Part shown: piece after piece, positions 21,630 to 30,867 of the stretch
Position numbering within the stretch: position 1 is the stretch's first letter
Layout of the letters: the number at the start of each line of letters is the position of its first letter
Assembly: GCA_016779425.1 (NCBI GenBank)
Contig: JADHNQ010000004.1
Span: 1-36,678, forward strand
Length of the DNA stretch: 36,678 bases
Reading direction: 5' to 3'
Source of the DNA: Pseudomonadales bacterium
GTDB lineage: Bacteria > Pseudomonadota > Gammaproteobacteria > Pseudomonadales > Azotimanducaceae
Notes under the pieces: model-generated
Told to the model about the DNA's origin: nothing
Database searches by the model: none
What the model saw: only the letters and a program-made list of their open reading frames with translations
Translations under genes and position numbers: made by a program

Positions 21630-21712
21630 ACGTAAGGGCGGGCTTATGATGGCGAGCATCTCAAGCCCGCAGTAGCGTCTGTGACCCCGCCTGACAAGAG
21701 AGAATCCCACTG

Positions 21713-22345
21713 ATGAGTATTGTAACTAAGCGTTCCGCCATGACCCTGTTTTCAGATCCTAGAGATCAGTACTCCCACAGGGTGAGATTGGTCTTGGCGG
21801 AAAAGGGTGTCACCGTAGATATCGTAGATATCGTTGCCGGAAAAGAGCCGGAAGACCTGGCGGAACTCAATCCCTACAATACACTTCCAACCCTTGCGGA
21901 CCGCGATTTGGCGCTCTACGAAGCCAACGTAATCATGGAATATCTCGACGAGAGGTTTCCTCATCCACCTCTGTTACCTGTTTATCCTGTACAGCGGGCA
22001 TTGTCCCGGCTCTGGATTTCGCGGGTCGAAAAGGAGTGGAGCTCGCGTCTGGATTTATTGATGTTGGGTAAGGGCCGAGAAGCCGCTCTCAGCAAGGCGC
22101 GTAAAGAGCTGCGTGAGAGCATTATCGCGATTGCACCCATATTCGCGGAAAAGCCATTCTTCATGAACGAAGAGCTTTCCTTGGTGGATTGCTGCGTTGC
22201 GCCGATTCTTTGGCGTCTAAAAGAAGTGGATATAACGCTGCCCGAGCGCTCAACGAAGCCGCTGCATCGATACATGCAATCGATGTTCGAACGCGATGCG
22301 TTTCGCGCCAGCTTGACAGAAGCCGAAATGGAGATGCGTGAGTGA
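21713..22345 (+). CDS. sspA: Stringent starvation protein A (GST-like)
   Basis: 210 aa; LFSDPRDQYSHRVRLVLAEKGVTVDIVDI; adjacent to sspB and downstream of petABC. Confidence 0.95.
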   Translation: MSIVTKRSAMTLFSDPRDQYSHRVRLVLAEKGVTVDIVDIVAGKEPEDLAELNPYNTLPTLADRDLALYEANVIMEYLDERFPHPPLLPVYPVQRALSRLWISRVEKEWSSRLDLLMLGKGREAALSKARKELRESIIAIAPIFAEKPFFMNEELSLVDCCVAPILWRLKEVDITLPERSTKPLHRYMQSMFERDAFRASLTEAEMEMRE

Positions 22346-22779
22346 AGCCGCGAAGGCCTTACTTATTGAGAGCTCTCTACGACTGGATTGTCGACAGTGG
22401 CGAAGTTCCGAATATCTTGGTCGATGCCGAAATCGATGGGGTGGTTGTTCCCCAAGAGCATGTCCAAGATGGACAGATCGTTCTAAACATCTCTCCCCAA
22501 GCAGTCCGTAACCTGAATCTCGGCGACGAATACGTCATGTGTGAAGGCCGATTTTCTGGCCGCTCCATGGAACTTGTGATGCCGATTATCAGCATTCGAG
22601 CGATCTACTGTCGAGACTCCGGGCAAGGCCTGGCTTTCGACGACGAAGATATGCATCACGACGAGGTGGTTGCGGGAGACGCGGAAGCAGCAACGGCACC
22701 AAGTGTTGAGCAGACAGCTGGCGTTGCTAAAAAAGATCCAGACAGCGATGGCTCAAAGCCAACACTTCGCTTGGTTTAG
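22342..22779 (+). CDS. sspB: ClpXP adaptor SspB
   Basis: RPYLLRALYDWIVDSGEVPNILVDA..., acidic linker and C-terminal ...KPTLRLV resembling the ClpX-binding tail. Confidence 0.96.
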   Translation: MKPRRPYLLRALYDWIVDSGEVPNILVDAEIDGVVVPQEHVQDGQIVLNISPQAVRNLNLGDEYVMCEGRFSGRSMELVMPIISIRAIYCRDSGQGLAFDDEDMHHDEVVAGDAEAATAPSVEQTAGVAKKDPDSDGSKPTLRLV

Positions 22780-22815
22780 TCTTTTATCGTTCGTCAGGGG
22801 GCCGCGCAGCGTGGC

Positions 22816-23385
22816 TTACGAACCTGGGGCGGAAAGATAGTCGAATACCTTCACGATTTTCTGCACACCAAACGATTTCTGCACTTCGGCGACGACCAAC
22901 TCGCCATCTGCACGAGTGATCTTTCCCATTAAGTAGACGACGCCGTTCTCAGTTACCACCTTGACCTTGCCAGCCGGTACGCCAGATGCGACCAGCAGGC
23001 GGCTTTTCACCTTTGTTGACAGATACCTGTCGTTGGTGCGGGCAAGGCGAGATATTGGGCCTTGCACCGTGAGATAGTTGTACACTTTGTCCGGGTCAAC
23101 TTTGTAAAGCGATTCGGTAACCTCTGTCGCCTTTTCCTGCAGCCTTGTGGAGGCGACTTCGCCTAGCAATAAAACCAGGCCGTCATAAACCGTGACCACA
23201 AGATGAGCACCTTCATAGCCTTCGTCGGAAGCTCTTATTTCTTTGGCGATGACAAACTCTAGGGCGTTATCGTCAATCAAATCGCCAGGAGTACGTCTTT
23301 CCTCAGGGTTATTCGTGCAAGCCGTTGTCATGGTTAACAGGGCGATGAGAAGTGCTGTGAAAAAGGTCGATCGAAAATAGTTCAT
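22816..23385 (-). CDS. dolP: BON-domain outer-membrane lipoprotein, DolP/YraP-like
   Basis: Lipoprotein signal (MNYFRSTFFTALLIALLTMTTAC) and two BON-like domains; start at M8 of the supplied ORF. Confidence 0.9.
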   Translation of the reverse strand: MNYFRSTFFTALLIALLTMTTACTNNPEERRTPGDLIDDNALEFVIAKEIRASDEGYEGAHLVVTVYDGLVLLLGEVASTRLQEKATEVTESLYKVDPDKVYNYLTVQGPISRLARTNDRYLSTKVKSRLLVASGVPAGKVKVVTENGVVYLMGKITRADGELVVAEVQKSFGVQKIVKVFDYLSAPGS

Positions 23386-23735
23386 ACGAAGGCGTTTTTG
23401 ATCCACTGAACATTGGGCAAGTAGTTTGGCTGGGTCACCGCTACAACGTCAAATCGTGCTGTGCAATTCAGCCTATTTGTTGCTGCCATATAGTGTGTAG
23501 CCGCCGCGATGATACGTGTTTGCTTAGTTCGAGTAATGGATTCTTCAGGAGTGCCATAGGCCGATGACTTTCGATATCTAACTTCTACGAAGACGAGGGT
23601 CTCTTCTGCAGAGGCTGCTTCCATCATGACAAGGTCGATCTCGCCCCTGCGGCAACGATAGTTCTTATCAACTAGGGATAGACCGCGACAGCGCAGATAG
23701 GCTGCCGCGAGATCCTCACTCCAGTGAAGAGCCAC
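23382..23735 (-). CDS. yraN: UPF0102/YraN family endonuclease-like protein
   Basis: 117 aa; AAAYLRCRGLSLVDKNYRCRRGEIDLVMME...LVFVEVRYRKSSAYG. Confidence 0.93.
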   Translation of the reverse strand: MALHWSEDLAAAYLRCRGLSLVDKNYRCRRGEIDLVMMEAASAEETLVFVEVRYRKSSAYGTPEESITRTKQTRIIAAATHYMAATNRLNCTARFDVVAVTQPNYLPNVQWIKNAFV

Positions 23736-23746
23736 CGGTTCTATGC

Positions 23747-25723
23747 CTAGTGAACTGCCCCGCCGTTTGCCTGGCTCAGTGATAAGGTGCCATGTTGGCT
23801 AATTTCTGCCAGCACGAGCTCGCGTTCGATCTGACCATGTCGCCCCACCAATAACTGGCCGCTGGCCAGGTTGAGGCGCAAGCGAAAACCCTCATCCCAA
23901 TGATTTGCGTGAGTTTGTATCCAATGTACCCATGCTGCGAGGCGATAAGCATCTAGGCCAAGCGCATACAGGTCCACAAGAGGCTGCTCGCCGAGGTCGA
24001 AAACCGCGCTCATGGCCGCCGCCACCGGGTCAGGATTAGCCAGCAATGGCAACTCGGTGACATTGAAGCCCGCGATGTCAGATAAGCTCTCCGACCGAGC
24101 CGATTGCGACGTCGCGAATACGGGAAGCTCATCCGCGAAGTGGAACTGGAGGGCTGGGACAAGTGCTTGAGACTCGAGGACGCTCGTAAACGCGACTACA
24201 GCATCTAGGTCTTCCCTGCCTCTTGGCAAGAACTCAATTTCTTCGTTCAAAACGCGCTGTAGGTCGCCATGCCGGCTTTTGCTGTCGGCGACACCCATGG
24301 CATTACCGACGGTGTCGGTGATCTCGCGAGGCCGCTCAAAATCTGCTAACACGATTGCACCCTGCCAGTCACTCCTAAGCGCCTGAGTAGCTCGGTAAGC
24401 CCAGGACTCACGATTTGTAACCACCATAAGCCTTTCATACTCTCGAGCCCGAAGGTGTTTGGCTATCGTATGCGCTTCATCTTCGATAGCTGAAGCAAAC
24501 TGGTAAACAGGGCCCTGGATTGACGTGGACTGCGAACGCCCACTTTCATCGATGCGGTTTAACACAATCCACGCTGGTGCTGCTTGCTCTTGAGTTCTGG
24601 CCAATCGTGAAGCTTCGCGGTTCGCTAATAGGCGTTGACCGCGTTCTTTTAACAGTGGCCCAACAATGACATCACTTGCGGATTCGACAATCCGGTTCAA
24701 CAAAGAAGCATCGTCGATGGCGTTGCTATCGATAAAGGTTATAGATGTTGCGGCGGCAGGCGATACGCTCAGGCCGTCGGCTTTAACGGATGCCGCCCGT
24801 GTTGGGTCTTGCTCGGACAAGTATCCCGCCACCATTCCGTCTCTTACCGCCTTACCCGCACCTGATAATCGACCGCTTAGCGGCAGCGCAACGGTCAAAC
24901 TGGGAGCCTCGTACTGCGCCAACAGTTTCAGTGACGGGGGCGGCGTCTTAACGGCCGGGTGGTCAGGATGCTGGTCTTGCCAGCTCTGCCAGAGAGTTTG
25001 CGCTTCTCTTGGCGTCCCTGCCCGGGTTATCGCGTGATGCAAGCGGATCCAATTATGGCTGAAGTTCGCAACCAGGCGCTCAGCATCTGGCCTCTGAATA
25101 ATTTCGCCGACCCGCTCCATGAGTTGCAAAATCGATGGCGTATTTGAAGGGTCGAAGTCCTGCGGAAGCGTTGTTGAACCCTGCAACGTTGCCCAGATCC
25201 GAGTTTGCTCAGCGATAGAGTCAAGCTGTCCAGCGAGCAACTGTTGTGTAACCAAGGCTCGTACGACGCAGGCGATGGCGTCAATCTGGGCACAAACTTG
25301 CCGAGTTGTTTCAACATCTTCAACCACCATCGATTGAAGGTTAAGCAGGCTTTGAACCGCATGTTTAGGCTGTTTCTGTCGAATTTGAATTTGCACCATC
25401 AGGCGCTGATAGACGTCGGCGAGCATCGTGTTGCGAGGGGGGAGCAGTATGCCGCTGATCAGTATCTGGGCAGCCCTTAGGTCGCCCCGATCTATGGCAG
25501 ATTTCGTCCGCGTTAGGATCGACACATCACGCTTCGCTTGAGCACTCGAATAGGGCTGACTCAGCGCTGAATAGGCGCCTGATGGCGCTCGATATTGCGG
25601 TATTTCACTGGCCTTGGTGTCGACTGGTTTCGTCGGCAAGCTCTGGCTGGTGCTTTGGTTCGTGCTTTGACATCCGTAGGCGGTCACAATGCAGACACAA
25701 AGAACGAGGAAATGTTTGGCCAT
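23747..25723 (-). CDS. lpoA: Penicillin-binding protein activator LpoA
   Basis: 658 aa lipoprotein (MAKHFLVLCVCIVTAYGC lipobox) with a periplasmic-binding-protein-like C-terminal domain; between yraN and divergent rsmI. Confidence 0.92.
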   Translation of the reverse strand: MAKHFLVLCVCIVTAYGCQSTNQSTSQSLPTKPVDTKASEIPQYRAPSGAYSALSQPYSSAQAKRDVSILTRTKSAIDRGDLRAAQILISGILLPPRNTMLADVYQRLMVQIQIRQKQPKHAVQSLLNLQSMVVEDVETTRQVCAQIDAIACVVRALVTQQLLAGQLDSIAEQTRIWATLQGSTTLPQDFDPSNTPSILQLMERVGEIIQRPDAERLVANFSHNWIRLHHAITRAGTPREAQTLWQSWQDQHPDHPAVKTPPPSLKLLAQYEAPSLTVALPLSGRLSGAGKAVRDGMVAGYLSEQDPTRAASVKADGLSVSPAAATSITFIDSNAIDDASLLNRIVESASDVIVGPLLKERGQRLLANREASRLARTQEQAAPAWIVLNRIDESGRSQSTSIQGPVYQFASAIEDEAHTIAKHLRAREYERLMVVTNRESWAYRATQALRSDWQGAIVLADFERPREITDTVGNAMGVADSKSRHGDLQRVLNEEIEFLPRGREDLDAVVAFTSVLESQALVPALQFHFADELPVFATSQSARSESLSDIAGFNVTELPLLANPDPVAAAMSAVFDLGEQPLVDLYALGLDAYRLAAWVHWIQTHANHWDEGFRLRLNLASGQLLVGRHGQIERELVLAEISQHGTLSLSQANGGAVH

Positions 25724-26552
25724 GTCAGGAACTCTTTACGTGGTTGCCACCCCGATTGGACACCTGGGCGATATCAGCCGTCGAGGGATAGATACCCTTA
25801 AACATGTCGGTCTAGTCGCTGCAGAGGATACCAGACGAACTCGTGTGTTGATGCAGCATATCGGCCATTCGGGTTGTCAGCTGATTAGCCTTCATGAACA
25901 CAACGAAGCCACAATTGCACCGGATTTGGTGAATCGTTTGAAGCAAAACATAGACATCGCTCTAGTAAGCGATGCGGGAACACCACTCTTAAATGATCCG
26001 GGTTATTTGCTGATTCAGCACGCTTGGCAGGCAGATATTCGGGTGGTCCCCGTGCCTGGCGCCTGTTCGATTACTACTGCCCTCAGCGTTTGCCCCATAC
26101 CCAGCCAACCGTTCCGGTATGTTGGATTTTTGCCGAACAAAGCCGGGGCACGGCGGACTCAGCTAGAGGAGTGGCTGCAAATGCCTGATGCTTTGGTGTT
26201 CTTGGAGAGCCCGCATCGCATTCGTTCAACATTGGCGGATATCGCATCATTCTCTGCGCGCCAAGTCATGATTGGCCGGGAAATGACCAAACAATATGAG
26301 TCCTTTCTCGTAGGCAGTGCTGCTGATGTTCTCGCTCAGCTCGCGGATTCTCCCAAGGGAGAATTTGTTTGCATCGTAGAAGCCGCTAAAAGTGTAACAG
26401 CTCAGTTTCAGCTGACTCGCGTGCTGGGCGCACTGTTGAAGGAACTGGCGCCGACACAAGCAGCCAAGCTAGCGGCACAGATTTGTGGTGTGCGTAAAAA
26501 AGAGGCGTACGAACTGGCTTTGCAATTAGCTAAGCAATCTCATTCTATCTAG
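25722..26552 (+). CDS. rsmI: 16S rRNA (cytidine-2'-O)-methyltransferase RsmI
   Basis: MSGTLYVVATPIGHLGDISRRGIDTLKHVGLVAAEDTRRTRVLM; ATG 25722 preferred over the supplied start at 25689; GAGGAA Shine-Dalgarno at 25706-25711. Confidence 0.96.
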   Translation: MSGTLYVVATPIGHLGDISRRGIDTLKHVGLVAAEDTRRTRVLMQHIGHSGCQLISLHEHNEATIAPDLVNRLKQNIDIALVSDAGTPLLNDPGYLLIQHAWQADIRVVPVPGACSITTALSVCPIPSQPFRYVGFLPNKAGARRTQLEEWLQMPDALVFLESPHRIRSTLADIASFSARQVMIGREMTKQYESFLVGSAADVLAQLADSPKGEFVCIVEAAKSVTAQFQLTRVLGALLKELAPTQAAKLAAQICGVRKKEAYELALQLAKQSHSI

Positions 26553-26617
26553 CCCAAATCGGCGTTGAGCCGGTGCAGTCTCCTTGTGCTATCACGAGGT
26601 ACTGCGTACCCTGCCCC

Positions 26618-26968
<351 letters not shown>

Positions 26969-27029
26969 CTCCCTCCCCTGCATTCTCTAGATTAATGTCT
27001 CAGCAGTCTTGTCCCTATTCAGCGTGATC

Positions 27030-27048
27030 CAGCGAGCCCACCTCGCTG
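27030..27048. other. 7-bp inverted repeat between rnpB and mraZ (possible terminator stem or other dyad)
   Basis: CAGCGAG-cccac-CTCGCTG. No immediate T-run, so terminator function is uncertain. Confidence 0.4.
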
Positions 27049-27094
27049 TTAGAAATGTGCTTATTTTTCCGTCGCTTATGTGCTGTTTCTTCTG

Positions 27095-27122
27095 TTGACT
27101 CACTAGGATTGGAGACTATAGT
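27095..27122 (+). promoter_or_regulatory. Candidate sigma-70 promoter of the dcw cluster (Pmra)
   Basis: TTGACT (27095-27100), 16-nt spacer, TATAGT (27117-27122), immediately upstream of the MraZ-type repeats. Confidence 0.7.
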
Positions 27123-27130
27123 GTGCAACC

Positions 27131-27170
27131 TTGGGAAAAAGTGGAGAAAAGTGGGGTAATAGGGAAAAGA
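27131..27170 (+). promoter_or_regulatory. Candidate MraZ operator: four direct repeats at 10-bp period
   Basis: TTGGGAAAAA | GTGGAGAAAA | GTGGGGTAAT | AGGGAAAAGA. Matches the known TGGG-type tandem repeats bound by MraZ upstream of mraZ. Confidence 0.75.
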
Positions 27171-27227
27171 AAGAGACGGTGAGAGGGTAAGAGGCTTTTC
27201 GATTGAATTGGATTTCAAATAGGCAAT

Positions 27228-27308
27228 CCGGTAGCGCTGCCCCCTCGTGGCATTTGATATGTGTCAGTAGCAAAGTGCATGGGAGTGCTGACATGGCCAT
27301 GCTACCGG
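27228..27308 (+). other. Nested inverted repeat in the mraZ leader
   Basis: Outer CCGGTAGC (27228-27235) pairs with GCTACCGG (27301-27308); inner TGTCAG (27262-27267) pairs with CTGACA (27288-27293); intermediate GTGGC/GCCAT pairing. Confidence 0.55.
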
Positions 27309-27371
27309 GCGGATATGTTGTTGGCCTTCGCCCATCGATCTTCAGCTCTCATTGCGCCGCAAGCTAAAACT

Positions 27372-27830
27372 GTGTTTCGAGGTATCAACAGTGTTGCATT
27401 GGACGCCAAGGGTCGCATGGCGATACCTGCGCGCTACCGTGAAACCCTGACCGTACTCAGTGAAGGGCGAATCGTCGTGACTATCGACATGCGTGAGTCT
27501 TGTCTATTGGTGTACCCACTAAACGAATGGGAGGCAGTTCAGGCCAAGCTCGAAGGCCTTTCAAACATTAACCCTCAGGCGCGTTTGCTGCAGCGGCTGT
27601 TAATTGGTCACGCCACAGATCTGGAGCTTGATTCGGCAGGGCGACTGTTGCTGCCCGCCATGCTGCGAGATTATGCGAACCTGAACAAAAAGCTCGTGTT
27701 GGTGGGTCAGGGCAACAAGATAGAAATTTGGGCTGCCGACCACTGGCAGCAGCAGCTGGAACATTGGCTGGCCCAAGGCGCTTCGGCCATGCTTGAGAAC
27801 AGTGAAATCTTCGATGGGCTATCTGTATGA
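27372..27830 (+). CDS. mraZ: Transcriptional regulator MraZ, probable GTG start
   Basis: (V/M)FRGINSVALDAKGRMAIPARYRETL is the canonical MraZ N-terminus; the GTG at 27372 gives 152 aa. Confidence 0.93.
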   Translation: MFRGINSVALDAKGRMAIPARYRETLTVLSEGRIVVTIDMRESCLLVYPLNEWEAVQAKLEGLSNINPQARLLQRLLIGHATDLELDSAGRLLLPAMLRDYANLNKKLVLVGQGNKIEIWAADHWQQQLEHWLAQGASAMLENSEIFDGLSV

Positions 27831-28828
27831 GCCCAAAGCCTAATTTACCACCAGTCCAAAGCATCGGATCTTCCTCAAGCCCCGCGGACCATGTACCGGT
27901 TCTATTAAATGAAGTGATCGCGGCGCTGCTGTCGATGGAGTCTCCCCCAGCATCCACCGAACGAGGTTCCAGAATCTTGGTCGATGGAACCTTTGGGCGT
28001 GGGGGGCACAGCCGTCACCTGCTGCAGCGGTTATCCACCAGTGATCAGCTGTTGGCGATAGATCGAGATCCTGATGCGGCACATGCGGCTAACCTGTTAG
28101 CGGCAAAAGACCAGCGATTTGCGTTTACGCAAGCGCGATTCTCCGAGTTGGGCAGGGTGTTGTCCCACCGCGGCATCGAGCATGCTGATGGAATACTGCT
28201 GGACCTCGGCGTGTCCTCTCCCCAGCTTGACCGGGCCGACCGAGGATTTAGTTTCAACGCAGACGGTCCCTTGGATATGCGGATGAATCCCGCCGAGGGC
28301 CAGTCTGCTGCAGACTGGCTGAACACTGCGCAAGAGAGCGATATTGCCAATGTGCTATGGCGATTCGGTGAAGAACGTCAGTCTCGGCGCATCGCTCGTG
28401 AAATTGTTGCGGCCCGGCCTCTTGCGACAACCCTAGAGTTAGCCGATCTGGTCGCCCGCGTAGCCGCAGCGCCCAAAAGAGCGCTGCGAAAGCATCCGGC
28501 TACCAAGACGTTTCAGGCCATTCGCATGCATATCAATGCAGAGACCGAAGAATTGGATCAAGGCCTCAGACAAGGGTTCGATGCACTGTCTATTGGAGGG
28601 CGACTCGCCGTAATTTCCTTTCACTCCTTAGAAGATCGCAAGGTGAAGCGGACCTTCAAAGAGCTCAGCCAACCGCCTCAATTACCCAGGCGCCTACCAG
28701 TCCGCCATAATTTGGCGGAGACGCCGGGGCGCTTGGTGGGCGGCGCGATCAAACCGGGGTTGGCAGAGCTAAATGCGAATCCTAGGTCGCGAAGCGCGAC
28801 CCTTCGCGTGATTGAGCGAGTGCGTTAA
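27827..28828 (+). CDS. rsmH: 16S rRNA (cytosine(1402)-N(4))-methyltransferase
   Basis: HVPVLLNEVIAAL, LVDGTFGRGGHSRHLL, DGILLDLGVSSPQLD, AVISFHSLEDRKVKR. Confidence 0.98.
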   Translation: MSPKPNLPPVQSIGSSSSPADHVPVLLNEVIAALLSMESPPASTERGSRILVDGTFGRGGHSRHLLQRLSTSDQLLAIDRDPDAAHAANLLAAKDQRFAFTQARFSELGRVLSHRGIEHADGILLDLGVSSPQLDRADRGFSFNADGPLDMRMNPAEGQSAADWLNTAQESDIANVLWRFGEERQSRRIAREIVAARPLATTLELADLVARVAAAPKRALRKHPATKTFQAIRMHINAETEELDQGLRQGFDALSIGGRLAVISFHSLEDRKVKRTFKELSQPPQLPRRLPVRHNLAETPGRLVGGAIKPGLAELNANPRSRSATLRVIERVR

Positions 28829-28831
28829 TTC

Positions 28832-29179
28832 ATGACTATGTATGTCGCAAAAAGCAGATCTCGCACCGCGCCTAAACCGAGAGTGCGTGGTTTGGCGGAA
28901 ACGCGATACAACCTCTCCCGCTGGCATTTGCTTGTGCTTCTGGTAATTACAGCTGCGCTGATCAGCAGCGGCCTTGCCTTAGTCGAGGCGGCACAATCGA
29001 TGCGCTCTTTGCACAGCGGGCTTGATCAATTGCAAACCCGTCAGCACAGATTGATGGCCGAGTATTCCAGGTTGCTTCTTGAACGAAGTTCCTTTGCGAG
29101 CTTGCAAACCGTCGAAACCGTTGCGACACAAGAACTTCGAATGCGGTTTCCGCAAACCATCGAAGAGGTCGTGCCGTGA
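28832..29179 (+). CDS. ftsL: Cell division protein FtsL
   Basis: 115 aa, single TM plus coiled-coil, between rsmH and ftsI. Confidence 0.9.
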   Translation: MTMYVAKSRSRTAPKPRVRGLAETRYNLSRWHLLVLLVITAALISSGLALVEAAQSMRSLHSGLDQLQTRQHRLMAEYSRLLLERSSFASLQTVETVATQELRMRFPQTIEEVVP

Positions 29180-30867
29180 GTTTCTGGCGTCACTATCTAT
29201 TTATCCTATGTTTCATCGGTATCGCAGGCGCACTTTCTGTTCGGGTGGTGTATCTGGGTGTCACTGAGCGTGACTTTTTGCAGGAAGAGGGCGATAAACG
29301 CTCGATATACAAAAAGCGTCTGCCGGCAATGCGCGGCATGATTTACGACCGTAATGGAGAGGCCCTAGCGGTTAGCACGCCGGTGTTTGCGGTGGCGGTA
29401 AATCCGCTGCAATTCGATGCCAACAATGTTGCGCTACAAAAGCTGGGCAAGATTTTAGATCTGGACGCTGAATCTTTGCGAACGCTGCTGGGCAACAATG
29501 CGCATCGCGGATACCTTTACCTCAAACGCCATGTCAGCTGGGAGCATATGGATGCTATTCGTCAGCTGCGTCTTGCCCATCTCACCCTAGAACCAGAGTA
29601 CCGGCGTTACTATCCCGCAGGAGAGTCCTCGGCGCATGTGGTTGGTCTGACAGATATCGACGATATGGGGCTCGAGGGAATTGAGCTTACCTTTGAGAAC
29701 TCATTGCGAGGCGAAGCCGGCAGCAAAACGGTGCTGCGAGATCGAGAAGGCCGCATAGTCGACGACCTAGACTATGGTAAGGCGCCGCGTTTCGGGACAG
29801 ATCTGCATTTGAGTATCGACTCCCGACTACAGTACATCGCCTACCGCGAACTTAAATCTGCGGTTATAGGGCATGGCGCGAAGTCGGGTTCGCTGATCAT
29901 GGTTGATGTAAAAACCGGTGAAATACTTGCCCTCGTAAACCAACCGTCTTTCAACCCAAACGGACCAATCAATCAACGTGAGCCCACGCGTAACCGTGTC
30001 GTCACGGATTTTTACGATCCCGGTTCGACCATCAAGCCTTTCACAGCGATGGCGGCTCTTGAAAGCGGGCGGTATCAGTCTGAGACCATGATTGAAACCT
30101 CCCCCGGTTACTTCTGGGTAGACAGCAAAATGATCCAAGACCCGGTTAATCTCAATACCATTACGTTGGCAGAGGCGATTCAAAAGTCCAGTCAGGTGGC
30201 CATCGCGAAGGTGGCCCTGGACCTACCTAGGGACGCGGTATTCGATGTGCTGCAACGTAGTGGCCTGGGTGACTATGTGGGGACCGGGTTGCCCGGAGAG
30301 GTCACGGGTTTGTTCAGCAATGTTGGTATGCAGTCGCGGGTGTCGCGCACGGCCATGGCATATGGCTATGGCTTTACTGTGACTCCGCTTCAGCTCGCCT
30401 CTGCCTATGTTGCACTAGCGGGTCATGGCAGCCGCCTGCCGTTAAGCATACTCAAGCAAGATCGTGTGCCGGAACCTCAGCAGGTTTTCGATGCAGAGGA
30501 TGCCCGTGAGGTAATCGCCATGATGGAGCGAGTTACCCAACAGGGCGGCACCGCAACCAATGCCGACATTGACGATTATCGCGTTGCGGGCAAAACCGGC
30601 ACGGCTCGCGTGTTGGAGAACGGTAGGTATAACGACGAGCGCCATGTCGCTTGGTTTGCCGGCCTGGCGCCCGTTAGCGACCCAAGAATTGTCATGGTCG
30701 TCTTGGTCAACGAACCCGATACTGATCGCGCCAGTGGCGGCAAGGTCGCGGCGCCAGTATTCGGTCGCGTGGCAGCCCACAGCCTGCGCCTGCTCGGTGT
30801 TAGGCCAGATAACATATTGAACGATCCATTGCCAATGGACCCTGTACTGGCAGGGAGTTCACTTTGA
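29176..30867 (+). CDS. ftsI: Peptidoglycan transpeptidase FtsI (PBP3)
   Basis: 563 aa; GSTIKPF (SxxK), SSQ and AGKTGTAR (KTG) motifs. Confidence 0.98.
   Translation: MSFWRHYLFILCFIGIAGALSVRVVYLGVTERDFLQEEGDKRSIYKKRLPAMRGMIYDRNGEALAVSTPVFAVAVNPLQFDANNVALQKLGKILDLDAESLRTLLGNNAHRGYLYLKRHVSWEHMDAIRQLRLAHLTLEPEYRRYYPAGESSAHVVGLTDIDDMGLEGIELTFENSLRGEAGSKTVLRDREGRIVDDLDYGKAPRFGTDLHLSIDSRLQYIAYRELKSAVIGHGAKSGSLIMVDVKTGEILALVNQPSFNPNGPINQREPTRNRVVTDFYDPGSTIKPFTAMAALESGRYQSETMIETSPGYFWVDSKMIQDPVNLNTITLAEAIQKSSQVAIAKVALDLPRDAVFDVLQRSGLGDYVGTGLPGEVTGLFSNVGMQSRVSRTAMAYGYGFTVTPLQLASAYVALAGHGSRLPLSILKQDRVPEPQQVFDAEDAREVIAMMERVTQQGGTATNADIDDYRVAGKTGTARVLENGRYNDERHVAWFAGLAPVSDPRIVMVVLVNEPDTDRASGGKVAAPVFGRVAAHSLRLLGVRPDNILNDPLPMDPVLAGSSL

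Noticed and set aside
27261-27371. N-terminal extension of mraZ as given in the ORF track (start 27261)
   Set aside because: The conserved MraZ N-terminus begins at FRGINSVALDAKG. The extension overlaps the nested inverted repeat and has no MraZ-like sequence.
28021-28040. TTATCCACC at about 28029, resembling a DnaA box
   Set aside because: A single near-match inside rsmH with no cluster of boxes or AT-rich unwinding element; expected by chance.
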